Assembly: GCF_024362365.1 (NCBI RefSeq)
Contig: NZ_CP101464.1
Span: 744,001 to 808,000 of the forward strand
DNA from: Janibacter sp. CX7
GTDB lineage: Bacteria; Actinomycetota; Actinomycetes; Actinomycetales; Dermatophilaceae
Reading direction: 5' to 3'
DNA length: 64,000 nt
Shown: in pieces, positions 8,501 to 16,521 of the stretch
How positions within the stretch are numbered: the stretch's first letter is position 1
Layout: each line of letters opens with the position of its first letter
Made by a program: the position numbers and the translations under genes
Notes under the pieces: model-generated
Database searches by the model: none
What the model was told of the DNA's origin: nothing
The model's input: the letters and a program-made list of their open reading frames with translations, nothing else

Positions 8501-9457
8501 GCCTTCCTCGCCGACGACACCCTCATCGGCTCCTACGAGCTCGGTGGCGGCTGGGTCCGCGTCGAGAGGGTCAAGGTCGGCAAGCGGGCCTTCGTCGGCA
8601 ACTCCGGCATGCTCGCGCCCGGCCGCCGGGTGCCCAAGCGCTCGCTCGTCGCCGTGCTCTCCGCCGCCCCGCAGCGGGCCAAGGCCAAGGCCGGCGCCTC
8701 CTACATCGGCTCGCCCCCGCGCAAGCTGCGGCGCACCGCCGACGAGCAGGACGCGAGCCGCACCTACGACCCGCCGACCCGGCTCAAGGCCCTGCGGTCG
8801 GTCGTCGAGCTCTGCCGCGTCGTGCCTCTCGTCTGCAGCGTCGCGCTGCCCGTCGGGGTCGGGGCGACCCTGCTCGCCCTCCTCGACCGGTCGGTGTGGG
8901 CGGCCGTGCTGCTCGCCGGCCCGGTCCTGCTCGTCGCCGGGCACCTCGCGGCCGCCGTCACCGTGCTCGCCAAGTGGCTCATCGTCGGGCGCCACCGCGC
9001 CGGCGACCACGAGCTGTGGACCTCCTTCGTCTGGCGCAACGAGCTCGCCGACACCTTCACCGAGATGCTCGCCGCCCCGTGGTTCGCCCGCATCACCGCC
9101 GGCACCCCGGCGCTCAACGCCTGGCTGCGGCTCATGGGCAGCAAGGTCGGCGAGGGAGTCTGGTGCGACACCTACTGGCTCCCCGAGAGCGACCTCGTCG
9201 AGCTCGGCGACGGCTCGACGGTCAACCACGGCTGCGTCGTGCAGACCCACCTCTTCCACGACCGGGTCCTGCAGATGGACAAGGTCGTGCTCGAGGCCGG
9301 GGCGACCCTCGGGCCCAACAGCGTCATCCTCCCTTCGTCCAGCGTCGGCCGGGACGCGACCGTCGGACCCGCGTCGCTCGTCATGCGCGGCGAGGGCGTA
9401 CCGTCGCGCACACGCTGGATCGGCAACCCGATCGGTCCGTGGGAGGAGACAGAGTGA
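5585..9457 (+). CDS. Pls/PosA-type nonribosomal peptide synthetase (poly-amino-acid synthetase)
   Basis: This 1290-aa single-module synthetase has the architecture of epsilon-poly-lysine synthetase. An adenylation domain (residues about 15-490) carries FTSGSTGTPKGVAVTH, NTYGPTEATV and the SGKVDR lysine. A carrier domain has its phosphopantetheine Ser538 in DLGGGSL. Three membrane blocks (about 605-665, 832-900, 1079-1140) alternate with three soluble left-handed beta-helix/acetyltransferase-like domains, seen as repeated LLGARxGEGV and LMGSKVGEGV motifs. Aligning by eye to PheA gives the specificity residues D-A-E-S-I-G-T-V-V-K. This is very close to the Lys code I recall for bacitracin synthetase (D-A-E-S-I-G-S-V-C-K), so a basic amino acid, probably lysine, is the likely substrate. 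There is no condensation or thioesterase domain, as expected for Pls. The start is GTG. The next gene overlaps its stop, and a PPTase that could activate it lies downstream. Confidence 0.9.
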   Translation: MTPPSPLLPSLLAGDRAPAPRTLVDIFMGVVEEHPDARAVDSGQEMLTYAELAEAATALADQLAELGIGPGDKVGVRIRSGSTDLYVAIIGVLVAGAAYVPVDADDPDERARVVFSESRAAAIIGNDLVVTTTAVAQGRSPIEPAAPTPEDDAWVIFTSGSTGTPKGVAVTHRNAAAFVDAEARMFLVDDPIGPSDRVMAGLSVAFDASCEEMWLAWAYGACLVPAPRSLVRSGVDVGPWLVANEITIVSTVPTLVSLWPPSSLERVRLLIMGGEACPPELASRLQREGREVWNTYGPTEATVVACGAMLDGSDPVRIGLPLDGWDLAVVDGEGHPVAEGESGELIIGGVGLARYLDPAKDAEKYAPMPTLGWDRAYRSGDVVRNDPAGLVFAGRADDQIKLGGRRIELGEIDEQLLRVPGVVSAAAAVRATAAGNKLLVGYLTTDERYDAAHARDLLRERMPAALVPRLAVVDELPTRTSGKVDRDALPWPLPTSGDTPAKGELGETAQWVAGIWAEVIGADVGDPSDDFFDLGGGSLTAAQVVSRLREKHPETTVGDLYAHPTIGDLGAWLDEAMATSTMVRTNRKVRPIRTKTQVAQLVGMIPLRALAGMRWLAWIMLGSTIGHLALPWLPTFPLWLVVPMGLVFLTGPGRMLLAAALARLVLRGVTPGSHPRGGKVHLRLWLAARTQDELAAAALSGAVWFRWYARLLGARIGEGVDLHALPPVTGWLDVGAGAAIEPEVDLLGSWIDGDRVQVGPITIGDHARVGARSTLSPGTVVGAGAEVAPGSHVLGSVTAGEFWSGSPAERQASARGPWSREDAPAPRRWLVGMGLIAPLVASLPGVATLVGGLVLWPGVSGADSLGEAVRAALPWLPLAAVVGFIALALLVLGLTRLLGSRIEPGHFPVRSVQGLAIIYTVRLLDEAREWLFPIYSSAFTPIWLRLLGARVGEGVEASTVLLVPKLVRVGGHAFLADDTLIGSYELGGGWVRVERVKVGKRAFVGNSGMLAPGRRVPKRSLVAVLSAAPQRAKAKAGASYIGSPPRKLRRTADEQDASRTYDPPTRLKALRSVVELCRVVPLVCSVALPVGVGATLLALLDRSVWAAVLLAGPVLLVAGHLAAAVTVLAKWLIVGRHRAGDHELWTSFVWRNELADTFTEMLAAPWFARITAGTPALNAWLRLMGSKVGEGVWCDTYWLPESDLVELGDGSTVNHGCVVQTHLFHDRVLQMDKVVLEAGATLGPNSVILPSSSVGRDATVGPASLVMRGEGVPSRTRWIGNPIGPWEETE

Positions 9458-10767
9458 GGCGCCAGGACGGCACCGACGACTACGTGCCCGGGCACGGCGA
9501 CGCGAGCTTCGCCGTCGAGCACTACGACCTCGAGCTCGACTACAAGGTCGCCGGCAACCGGCTCTCCGGCGAGGCCACGCTGCGCTGCCGCGCGCTGCAG
9601 CCGGCGAGCCGGGTCGAGCTGGACCTGCACGCGCTCAAGGTCGCTCGCGTCCACGTCGACGGCGAGAGCGCCCGCTACTCCCACCGCGGCGACCGGCTCG
9701 CCGTGACGCTCGGGCGCACGGTGCCCGAGGGGGAGGGCTTCGAGGTGCGGGTGCGGTACGCGGGCACCCCCAAGCAGGTGCGCAGCCGCCGTCTCGGCGA
9801 GGCCGGCTGGGAGGAGCTGACGGACGGCGTCATCGTCGCCGCCCAGCCCCATGGCGCCCCGTCGTGGTTCCCGTGCAACGACCGTCCGGACGACAAGGCG
9901 ACCTACCGCCTCGTGCTGAGCACCTCCCGCGACTACCACGTCGCCATCGCCGGCGAGCTCGTCGACCGCTCGACCCGGGGGAGCACGACGACGTGGACCT
10001 ATGTGCAGGACGCGCCGATGGCGACCTATCTCGCGACCGTGCAGATCGGGCGCTACGAGGTCATCGACCAGGCGGGTGCGCCCGTGCCCGTGCGCGTCGT
10101 CGCGCCCGCCGACCGGCCGGAGAAGGGCTTCGAGGCGGCCTTCGGGATGCAGCCGCAGATGCTCGGCTTCTTCGCGGAGACCTTCGGCGACTACCCCTTC
10201 GCGTCGTACACCGCCGTGATCACTGACGACGACCTCGAGATCCCGCTGGAGTCGCAGGGCCTGTCGACCTTCGGGCGCAACTTCATGCGTGACGACTGGG
10301 AGTGCATCCGGCTCGTCGCCCACGAGCTGAGCCACCAGTGGTGGGGCAACTCGGTCACTCTCGGGCACTGGCGCGACATCTGGCTGCACGAGGGCTTCGC
10401 CTGCTACTCCGAGTGGCTGTGGTCGGAGCGGATCGGCCTGATGACCGTGGGCGAGCGGGCCGAGGTGCACCACGAGCGGGTGCGCACCGACGACGGCGAC
10501 GAGCTGCTCCTCGGCGACCCCGGGCCGGACCTGATGTTCGACGACCGGGTCTACAAGCGGGGCGCGCTCACGCTGCATGCGCTGCGCTGCCGGGTCGGGG
10601 ATGCGCGCTTCTTCGAGGTGCTGCGGACGTGGTGCGAGGAGCAGCAGCACCGCACGGTGACGACGGCGATGTTCGTCGAGCACGCCGAGCGGGTCACGGG
10701 CGAAGACCTCGGTGAGCTCTTCGAGGCCTGGCTCTACGCCGTCGAGCTGCCGCCGCTGCCGGTCTGA
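9454..10767 (+). CDS. M1 family zinc aminopeptidase
   Basis: This 437-aa metallopeptidase carries the gluzincin motif VAHELSHQWWGN followed by WLHEGFA (HExxH-18-E) around residues 288-313. The catalytic-domain Tyr region (FDDRVYKRGALTLHALR) is at about residue 370. The length suits the short bacterial M1 subfamily lacking the C-terminal ARM domain. The start is the GTG at 9454 in a GTGA overlap with the NRPS gene, so the two are coupled. As I recall, epsilon-poly-lysine producers carry Zn aminopeptidases that degrade the polymer, so a tailoring, self-protection or recycling role is plausible inference. The 3' end overlaps the convergent PPTase gene by 34 bp. Confidence 0.92.
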   Translation: MRRQDGTDDYVPGHGDASFAVEHYDLELDYKVAGNRLSGEATLRCRALQPASRVELDLHALKVARVHVDGESARYSHRGDRLAVTLGRTVPEGEGFEVRVRYAGTPKQVRSRRLGEAGWEELTDGVIVAAQPHGAPSWFPCNDRPDDKATYRLVLSTSRDYHVAIAGELVDRSTRGSTTTWTYVQDAPMATYLATVQIGRYEVIDQAGAPVPVRVVAPADRPEKGFEAAFGMQPQMLGFFAETFGDYPFASYTAVITDDDLEIPLESQGLSTFGRNFMRDDWECIRLVAHELSHQWWGNSVTLGHWRDIWLHEGFACYSEWLWSERIGLMTVGERAEVHHERVRTDDGDELLLGDPGPDLMFDDRVYKRGALTLHALRCRVGDARFFEVLRTWCEEQQHRTVTTAMFVEHAERVTGEDLGELFEAWLYAVELPPLPV

Positions 10768-11255
10768 CCGGGCGGGAGCGCCACGACGGCCGCGGCCAGT
10801 CCCGGTGGTGCGGCCAGGTCCTCGACGGGCCAGTTGGCGCACCGGATCTCGCTCATCGGGGTGCGCAGGCCGGTGCCCAGCGCCTTGAGGATCGCCTCCT
10901 TGCGGCACCACGTCGCGGCCCGCTCGGCAGGTGTGTCGGCACGCTCGCCGGGCGCGAGGACGAGGGTGGGGTCCCAGCGGGCGTCGACCGCGGTGATGTC
11001 CTCGACGTCGACGCCGACGGGACGAAGGGGGTCCACCGCCGTTACCACGACGTCGCCGCAGCGGGCCAGGCTGACGTGCGGCCGGGAGCCGTCGGCCAGC
11101 CGCGCCCACGGGCGGCCGTGGCGCTCGGAGCCGCAGGCCGTGCAGTGCCGGCCGGTGGCGGTCTCGAGGCTCGCAAGCTCGCACCTCGACCCGCGGAGAA
11201 GGTGGGCGCGCAGGGCGGCGTCCGCGCTCAGCCCCCGGTGCCACTGGATGTCCAC
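10734..11255 (-). CDS. 4'-phosphopantetheinyl transferase superfamily protein
   Basis: This 173-aa PPTase is of the Sfp-like short type. VGVDVEDI (the Mg-binding D-x-E) is near residue 78, and the WCRKEAILKALGTGL signature (W-x-K-E-A) is near residues 115-129. It would load phosphopantetheine onto a carrier domain, and the obvious nearby partner is the carrier domain of the Pls-type synthetase. The start is GTG at 11255, and a TAGCCT hexamer 6 bp upstream indicates a leaderless mRNA. An interspersed palindrome (11160-11191) is embedded in frame and encodes residues about 22-32 (RCELASLETAT). Confidence 0.88.
   Translation of the reverse strand: MDIQWHRGLSADAALRAHLLRGSRCELASLETATGRHCTACGSERHGRPWARLADGSRPHVSLARCGDVVVTAVDPLRPVGVDVEDITAVDARWDPTLVLAPGERADTPAERAATWCRKEAILKALGTGLRTPMSEIRCANWPVEDLAAPPGLAAAVVALPPGQTGSGGSSTA
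11160..11191. repeat. Family B palindromic repeat inside the PPTase gene
   Basis: A 32-bp imperfect palindrome, starting GGTCTCGAGGCTCGC and ending GCACCTCGACC, lies inside the coding sequence. Nearly the same element occurs in the opposite orientation at 35509-35540, with relatives at 34148, 34191 and 57888. Confidence 0.8.
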
Positions 11256-11261
11256 GGGGCG

Positions 11262-11267
11262 AGGCTA
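11262..11267 (-). promoter_or_regulatory. -10 element of leaderless PPTase promoter
   Basis: TAGCCT on the minus strand is separated by 6 bp from the GTG start at 11255, so the mRNA should begin at or next to the start codon. Confidence 0.55.
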
Positions 11268-11276
11268 GGCCCTGAG

Positions 11277-11336
11277 TCCGCATTGCCCAACGGCAATGCA
11301 GATCCAGTCCGCATTGCCGTTGGGCAATGCGGACTG
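11277..11336. promoter_or_regulatory. Nested tandem palindromes between divergent PPTase and ndh
   Basis: Four alternating copies of GCATTGCC/GGCAATGC lie here. The first hairpin (11280-11299) has 8-bp arms around CAAC. The second (11305-11336) has perfect 14-bp arms around GTTG. The two halves are also complementary to each other over about 23 bp (11277-11299 with 11311-11333). The element covers the expected -35 region of the PPTase promoter, so an operator is likelier than a terminator, because both flanking genes diverge from it. Confidence 0.65.
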
Positions 11337-11449
11337 GAGGTGGGTGGCGGCCGGGGAGGTGAGGGCTTTATCAGGTCCGGGGCGGTTGTGACCAGAGGAA
11401 TAGGGGCACGATTTCTCCCTTCGGCATGGGCTGGGCCACAATGGAAGGC

Positions 11450-12820
11450 GTGAGCGCTAACTCTGGCAAGCACCGCGTCGTCATCATCGGTTCCGGCTTC
11501 GGCGGCCTCTTCGCCGCGAAGTCCCTGAGCGGCAAGGACGTCGAGGTCACCCTCATCTCGCGCACCGGCCACCACCTCTTCCAGCCGCTGCTCTACCAGG
11601 TGGCCACGGGCATCCTCTCCGAGGGCGACATCGCCCCGGCGACCCGCGACATCCTCGCCCGCGACAAGAACGTGCGCACGATCCTCGGCGACGTCCACGA
11701 GATCGACATCGAGGCGCGCACCGTCACCTCCCGCTCGCTGAGCCAGGAGACGGTCACGCCCTACGACAGCCTGATCATCGCCGCCGGTGCCGGACAGTCG
11801 TACTTCGGCAACGACCACTTCGCCCGCTACGCGCCGGGCATGAAGGACATCGACAACGCCCTCGAGCTGCGCGGCCGCATCTTCGGTGCCTTCGAGCTGG
11901 CCGAGACCACGACCGACCCCGAGGACCGCGAGCGGCTGCTCACCTTCGTCGTCGTCGGCGCCGGCCCGACCGGAGTCGAGATGGCGGGCCAGATCGCCGA
12001 GCTCGCGCACAAGACGCTCGCCCACGAGTTCCGCCACATCGACCCCAAGGACGCCCGGGTCATCCTGCTCGACGGTGCCGACCAGGTGCTGCCCTCCTTC
12101 GGTGACCACCTCGGTGGCAAGACCCGCGCCAGCCTCGAGAAGCGTGGCGTCGAGGTCCAGCTCGGGGCGATGGTCACCGACGTCGACGGCGCCGGCATCG
12201 ACGTCAAGTACAAGGACGGCTCGACCCAGCGCATCGAGGCCATGACCAAGGTCTGGGCCGCCGGTGTCGCCGGCTCGCCGCTCGGCAAGCTCGTCGCCGA
12301 GCAGGCCGGCGCCGAGATCGACCGCGCTGGGCGCGTCCACGTCGAGGAGGACCTGACCCTCAAGGGTCACCCCGAGATCTTCCTCGTCGGCGACATGATC
12401 AACCTCAAGGGCTACCCGGGCGTCGCCCAGCTGGCGATCCAGGGCGGCCGCTACGCGGCCAAGGAGATCATCGGCCGTCTCGAGGGCAAGGAGCCGCAGG
12501 CCCCCTTCGTCTACAAGGACAAGGGCTCGATGGCGACGATCTCGAAGTACTCCGCCGTCGCGAGCATCGGCAAGATCAAGCTCACCGGCTTCATCGCCTG
12601 GCTCGCCTGGCTGGCCGTGCACCTCATGGCGATGGTCGGCTTCAAGAACCGCGTCTCCACGCTGCTCAACTGGATCATCACCTTCGTCGGCAACAACCGC
12701 AACGAGCGTGCGACGACGATGCAGCAGGTCTTCGCCCGCCGGGCGATCGAGGACCTCGGCGAGGACGCCTTCCCCGAGCTGCCGCGCACCGGTGAGCAGG
12801 AGCAGCGCGACGCCTCCTGA
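11450..12820 (+). CDS. ndh: Type II NADH dehydrogenase (NAD(P)/FAD-dependent oxidoreductase)
   Basis: This 456-aa NDH-2 family flavoprotein transfers electrons from NADH to the quinone pool at the membrane without proton pumping. The FAD dinucleotide fold VVIIGSGFGGLFAAKSL is at the N-terminus, the NADH fold FVVVGAGPTGVEMAGQI is near residue 165, and the FAD-binding FLVGDM lies near residue 310. The C-terminal hydrophobic segment LTGFIAWLAWLAVHLMAMVGF anchors it to the membrane. I chose GTG 11450 because CACAAT lies 7 bp before it, matching the leaderless pattern. ATG 11441 and ATG 11426 are in-frame alternatives. Confidence 0.93.
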   Translation: MSANSGKHRVVIIGSGFGGLFAAKSLSGKDVEVTLISRTGHHLFQPLLYQVATGILSEGDIAPATRDILARDKNVRTILGDVHEIDIEARTVTSRSLSQETVTPYDSLIIAAGAGQSYFGNDHFARYAPGMKDIDNALELRGRIFGAFELAETTTDPEDRERLLTFVVVGAGPTGVEMAGQIAELAHKTLAHEFRHIDPKDARVILLDGADQVLPSFGDHLGGKTRASLEKRGVEVQLGAMVTDVDGAGIDVKYKDGSTQRIEAMTKVWAAGVAGSPLGKLVAEQAGAEIDRAGRVHVEEDLTLKGHPEIFLVGDMINLKGYPGVAQLAIQGGRYAAKEIIGRLEGKEPQAPFVYKDKGSMATISKYSAVASIGKIKLTGFIAWLAWLAVHLMAMVGFKNRVSTLLNWIITFVGNNRNERATTMQQVFARRAIEDLGEDAFPELPRTGEQEQRDAS

Positions 12821-12842
12821 CCCGATGCGCGCACGCGCGTCG

Positions 12843-12848
12843 TAAGGT
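12843..12848 (+). promoter_or_regulatory. -10 element of leaderless M16 operon promoter
   Basis: TAAGGT lies exactly 6 bp before the ATG at 12855 (spacer GCGTCC), and there is no Shine-Dalgarno sequence. Confidence 0.55.
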
Positions 12849-12854
12849 GCGTCC

Positions 12855-14150
12855 ATGCCCTTGGACTTCACCCTCGAGGACCGCACCCTCCCCAACGGCC
12901 TGCGCGTCGTCGTGCAGCCGGACGACACGACCCCGACCGTCACAGTCAACCTGTGGGTCGGGGTCGGGTCACGTCACGAGGAGCCCGGCCGCACCGGCTT
13001 CGCCCACCTCTTCGAGCACCTGATGTTCCAGGGCAGCGAGCACGTGGCCAACGGCGAGCACTTCCAGGCGCTCATGGGGGTCGGCGGCCGGCTCAACGCG
13101 ACGACGTGGTTCGACCGGACCAACTACTTCGAGACGATCCCCTCCGGGGCGCTCGAGCTCGCGCTCTGGCTCGAGGCCGACCGCCACGCCAACCTGCTGG
13201 CGGCGGTCAACCAGGCCAACCTCGACAACCAGCGCGACGTGGTCAAGGAGGAGAAGCGCCAGCGCTACGACAACCAGCCCTACGGTCAGGCGCTGACCCG
13301 CGTCTACGCGACGGTCTTCCCGCAGGGGCACCCCTACCACCACCCGACGATCGGGTCGATGGAGGACCTCGACGCCGCGTCCGTGCAGGACGTCCACGAC
13401 TTCTTCACCCGCCACTACGCCCCGGACAACACCGTCCTGACGATCGTCGGTGACGTGACCGCCGAGCGGGCGCTGGAGCTGGCGGAGCGCTACTTCGGGC
13501 ACATCACCCACCGGGCCGAGCCGCGGCGGGCGCCGGTTGCGCCCCTGCCGCCGCTGCCGGAGCCGCTGCGGGAGGAGGTCGTCGACGAGGTGCCCAACGA
13601 CCGGATCCACCTGGCCTTCCGCCTGCCTGCCGAAGGGGGTGACACCCGTGACGAGTTCCTCGCCGCCTCGATGGCCCTGGACTGCCTCGGCGGCCTGAGC
13701 TTCTCACCGCTCGAGCAGCGTCTGGTCCGTGAGGAGCAGGTGGCCAACAGCGTCGACGTCGGGGCGATGGGTTTCGTCGACGGCGTCTCGCTCGGTCTCG
13801 TCGTCGTCGACGTCGCCGAGGGGGTCGACACCGACGCCCTCGAGGAGCGGGTGTGCGCCGAGCTGACGGCCTTCGCCGACGAGGGGCCGACGCCCGAGCA
13901 GATGGAGGCCGTGCGCACCCAGGCCGAGCGGGCCTGGCTGTCGGCGCTCGCGGCCAAGGACGAGCGGGCCGACCTCATCGGGCACTACACCTGCCTGCAC
14001 GACGACCCCGGCTTCATCAACACCTTCCTCGACCGGCTGGCCGAGGTCAGCCCCGAGCAGGTGCGTGCCGCGGCCGACCGGTGGCTGCGGCCGCAGAGCC
14101 GAGCCGCCGTCGTCTACCGGGTCGCCCAGGAGCAGGAGGAGGTCGCGTGA
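12855..14150 (+). CDS. M16 family zinc peptidase, catalytic subunit
   Basis: This 431-aa pitrilysin/processing-peptidase-type protein has the inverted zinc motif HLFEHLMFQG (HxxEH) near residue 50 and the distal Glu in the VVKEEKRQRYDNQPYG region near residue 130. It should degrade or process peptides. The next gene overlaps it and encodes an M16 protein without the zinc motif, so the two probably form an active/inactive heterodimer, a known arrangement for two-gene M16B systems. Confidence 0.92.
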   Translation: MPLDFTLEDRTLPNGLRVVVQPDDTTPTVTVNLWVGVGSRHEEPGRTGFAHLFEHLMFQGSEHVANGEHFQALMGVGGRLNATTWFDRTNYFETIPSGALELALWLEADRHANLLAAVNQANLDNQRDVVKEEKRQRYDNQPYGQALTRVYATVFPQGHPYHHPTIGSMEDLDAASVQDVHDFFTRHYAPDNTVLTIVGDVTAERALELAERYFGHITHRAEPRRAPVAPLPPLPEPLREEVVDEVPNDRIHLAFRLPAEGGDTRDEFLAASMALDCLGGLSFSPLEQRLVREEQVANSVDVGAMGFVDGVSLGLVVVDVAEGVDTDALEERVCAELTAFADEGPTPEQMEAVRTQAERAWLSALAAKDERADLIGHYTCLHDDPGFINTFLDRLAEVSPEQVRAAADRWLRPQSRAAVVYRVAQEQEEVA

Positions 14151-15523
14151 GCGAGGTCGAGAGCATGAGCACGCCGGTCGTCCCGCGGCCCGAGGTGACG
14201 CCGCCGGGGGAGTGGGCCTTCCCCGAGCCGCGCGAGCTGGATCTGCCCAACGGCATCCGGGCACTGGTCCACCACGTGCCGGGGCAGTACGTCGTCTCGG
14301 TGCGGGTCACCGTGCCCGTGGCCCTGCGGCACGAGCCGCGCGAGGTCGAGGGCGTCGCCTGGATCATGGCGCGCCTGCTCGACGAGGGCACGAGCACCCA
14401 TGGCCAGCGCGAGCTCGCCGAGCTGCTCGAGCGCCGCGGCATCGCCCTCGGCGCGGGCATGAGCGAAGCGGCTCTCGGCGTCGACGTCGACGTGCCGCAG
14501 CGGCACCTGGGCGAGGCGCTCGACCTGCTCACCGAGTGCCTGTCGGAGCCGGTCTTCGAGGAGGCCGAGGTCGCGCGGGTGACGCGCACCCGTCTCGCCG
14601 AGATCGAGCAGGAGCGCGCCTCCGCCGGGCGTCGTGCCTTCAAGGAGTGGGCCGCGACCTACTACGACGTGGACACCCGGGCCAGCCGCCCGGCGTCGGG
14701 CTCGGCCGAGACCGTCGCGGCGATCCGTCGTGAGCACGTCGTCGACTTCCACGCCACGCACGTGCACCCCGAGGGGGCGACCGTCGTCGTCGCCGGTGAC
14801 CTCACCGGGGTCGACGTCGACGATCTGCTCGCCGGGACGATCGGCGCGTGGGAAACCGCTGGTCGCGCGGTCTCCGTCGAGCGGACCCCTGCGCCCCGCG
14901 CCGACGACGCCGCCCGGGTCGTGCTCGTCGACCGGCCGGGGTCGGTGCAGTCGGAGATCCTCATCGGCGGGCCCGGCCCGGACCGACGGGTCGAGTCCGG
15001 GTGGGCCCCCTTCCCCGTCCTCGCCTGGGTGATCGGCGGCGCGCCCAATGCCCGCATCGACCAGGTGCTCCGCGAGGACAAGGGCTACACCTATGGCATC
15101 CGGGCCGGCTTCCGCCCTCGGCAGGTGGGCTCCGCCTTCACCGTCTCGGGGTCGGTCCGCGCCGACTCGACGGTCGACTCCCTTCGCCTGCTCGCGGAGA
15201 TCCTCAGCGGGGTCGGTGAGGGCTTCACCGATGCCGAGACCCGCGCCGGTGTCGACTTCATGAGCCTGACGGCGCCGGGCCGTTACGACACGGCCGACGC
15301 GATCGCCGACGAGACGAGCGGGCTGGCCGGCGACAACCTGCCGCTGACCTTCACCAGCGACATGATCGCCGCGATGCGCGAGCTCACCGCTGCCGACCTC
15401 GACGCCGCGTGGCGTGAGCACGTGCGGCCCGAGTGGACCATCGTGGTCGTCGGCGATGCCTCGCTCTACCGGGACGAGGTCGAGGAGCTCGGGCTCGGGT
15501 CGGTGACCGTCGTCGCCAACTGA
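14147..15523 (+). CDS. M16 family peptidase, non-catalytic subunit
   Basis: This 458-aa M16 homologue has no HxxEH: the aligned segment reads GVAWIMARLLDEGTSTHGQ. The C-terminal half keeps the partner-subunit features DKGYTYGIRAGFRPRQVGSAF, which supply the substrate-binding R/Y pair. The GTG start lies in a GTGA overlap with the catalytic subunit; ATG 14165 is an alternative. Function is inferred from the pairing. Confidence 0.9.
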   Translation: MSEVESMSTPVVPRPEVTPPGEWAFPEPRELDLPNGIRALVHHVPGQYVVSVRVTVPVALRHEPREVEGVAWIMARLLDEGTSTHGQRELAELLERRGIALGAGMSEAALGVDVDVPQRHLGEALDLLTECLSEPVFEEAEVARVTRTRLAEIEQERASAGRRAFKEWAATYYDVDTRASRPASGSAETVAAIRREHVVDFHATHVHPEGATVVVAGDLTGVDVDDLLAGTIGAWETAGRAVSVERTPAPRADDAARVVLVDRPGSVQSEILIGGPGPDRRVESGWAPFPVLAWVIGGAPNARIDQVLREDKGYTYGIRAGFRPRQVGSAFTVSGSVRADSTVDSLRLLAEILSGVGEGFTDAETRAGVDFMSLTAPGRYDTADAIADETSGLAGDNLPLTFTSDMIAAMRELTAADLDAAWREHVRPEWTIVVVGDASLYRDEVEELGLGSVTVVAN

Positions 15524-15549
15524 GGGCCAAACCGGCCGGTGGGGCCGAT

Positions 15550-15636
15550 GGTTGTGTGGTGAACAGGTAGCCCTGCGAGCCGGCAGCCTCTGGTGAGGCT
15601 TGCCGGCAGGCTGGGCTACCACTTCAACGCACAACC
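15550..15636. repeat. 87-bp long palindromic element, copy 1 (upstream of DUF559 gene)
   Basis: The outer arms begin GGTTGTGTGGTGAACAGG and end CACTTCAACGCACAACC. An inner hairpin GCCGGCAGCCTC/GAGGCTTGCCGGC sits in the middle. The element is MITE- or REP-like, and a copy of equal length lies on the other side of the gene at 16522-16608. Confidence 0.85.
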
Positions 15637-15713
15637 GTGTGGAGCATCTCGAGGTTGTCCACACATCGCGTCGGCCCGTGGAAGGGACCGCACCCCCCGG
15701 CTGTGCTGGCGGG

Positions 15714-16517
15714 ATGATCTACACGAGCCGTCAGGTCCATGACCGCGTCGCTGCGCGCGCGATCCCACAGATCGTGGGGCGCGGTGAGCTGGTCCGCGCG
15801 GGCCGCTACTACGTCACGCCCGACACTGACGAAGGGGTCCGCGCGGCTCTGACAGCCGGCCTGCGCCCGACCTGTGTCACGGCGGTCGAGCAGCACGGGC
15901 TGTGGGTGCCGCCCGCAGCCGGGCTGCACGTGTACGGCCGGCGCGGGCAGGTGGGTGCCGGCTGGGTGGGCCACGGATGGCACCAGTCGTGGCCGGAGCC
16001 GAGCCCGATCGCCTCGCCTCGGCTCCTGCTCGAGCACTCCATCAGGTGTCTCGACCCGCTCGAGGTCGGCATCCTGGCCGACAGTGCCCTGCACAACAAG
16101 CTGGTGGACCAGGACACTGTGACCGAGCTGGCCGCGACGGCGCCTCGGGGAGTCCGACGAGTACTCGAGCGGGCATCCGGCAAGGCCCAGTCGGGGACGG
16201 AGAGCAAGGTCAGGCTCTTCCTGTTGCTCCACAACGTCAGCGTCACTCCTCAGATGAAGATCCCGGGCGTCGGTTTTGTGGACAATCTTGCGGGTCGGCG
16301 GTGGATCATCGAGTGCGACAGCCGTCATCACCACACGGGCAAGGACACCTACGCCAAGGACCGGGCGCGTGATCTGCGCGCGCTCGAGCTGGGCTACTTC
16401 ACGACCCGGCTGACGCACGCGATGACCTTTGCAGGCTGGGCGAGGACGTCCGCCACCCTGCTGCAGGTGATCCGGTCGGGGCGACACCTGGACCCGCCGG
16501 ACCGCTGGGCGCTCTGA
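15714..16517 (+). CDS. DUF559/AbiEi-type protein with Vsr-like endonuclease fold
   Basis: This 267-aa protein has an N-terminal winged-helix-like region (RQVHDRVAARAIPQIVGRGELVRAGRYYVTP), as in AbiEi-type antitoxin domains, and a C-terminal DUF559/very-short-patch-repair-like nuclease domain. The latter shows GTESKVRLFLLLHN, IPGVGFVDNLAGRRWIIECDSRHHHT and KDRARDLRALELGYFTTRLTHAM, so the E-x(n)-D-E-C-D residues of a PD-(D/E)xK-type site are recognisable. Actinobacteria often carry several paralogues of unknown role. It is bracketed by two 87-bp palindromes and lacks an operon partner. The start ATG 15714 excludes upstream frame that reads through the repeat. Confidence 0.8.
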   Translation: MIYTSRQVHDRVAARAIPQIVGRGELVRAGRYYVTPDTDEGVRAALTAGLRPTCVTAVEQHGLWVPPAAGLHVYGRRGQVGAGWVGHGWHQSWPEPSPIASPRLLLEHSIRCLDPLEVGILADSALHNKLVDQDTVTELAATAPRGVRRVLERASGKAQSGTESKVRLFLLLHNVSVTPQMKIPGVGFVDNLAGRRWIIECDSRHHHTGKDTYAKDRARDLRALELGYFTTRLTHAMTFAGWARTSATLLQVIRSGRHLDPPDRWAL

Positions 16518-16521
16518 CCAT

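Noticed and set aside
2443..9259. Very long antisense open frames (988 aa and 1233 aa on the minus strand)
   Set aside because: They lie opposite UPF0182 and the Pls-type synthetase, show no family motifs, and arise from high third-position GC.
11305..11336. Transcription terminator
   Set aside because: Both flanking genes are transcribed away from it, so there is no transcript to terminate there, and it overlaps a likely promoter.
14147..15523. Pseudogene because the M16 zinc motif is missing
   Set aside because: Paired M16 subunits normally include one without HxxEH, and the frame is full length with the partner-subunit motif intact.
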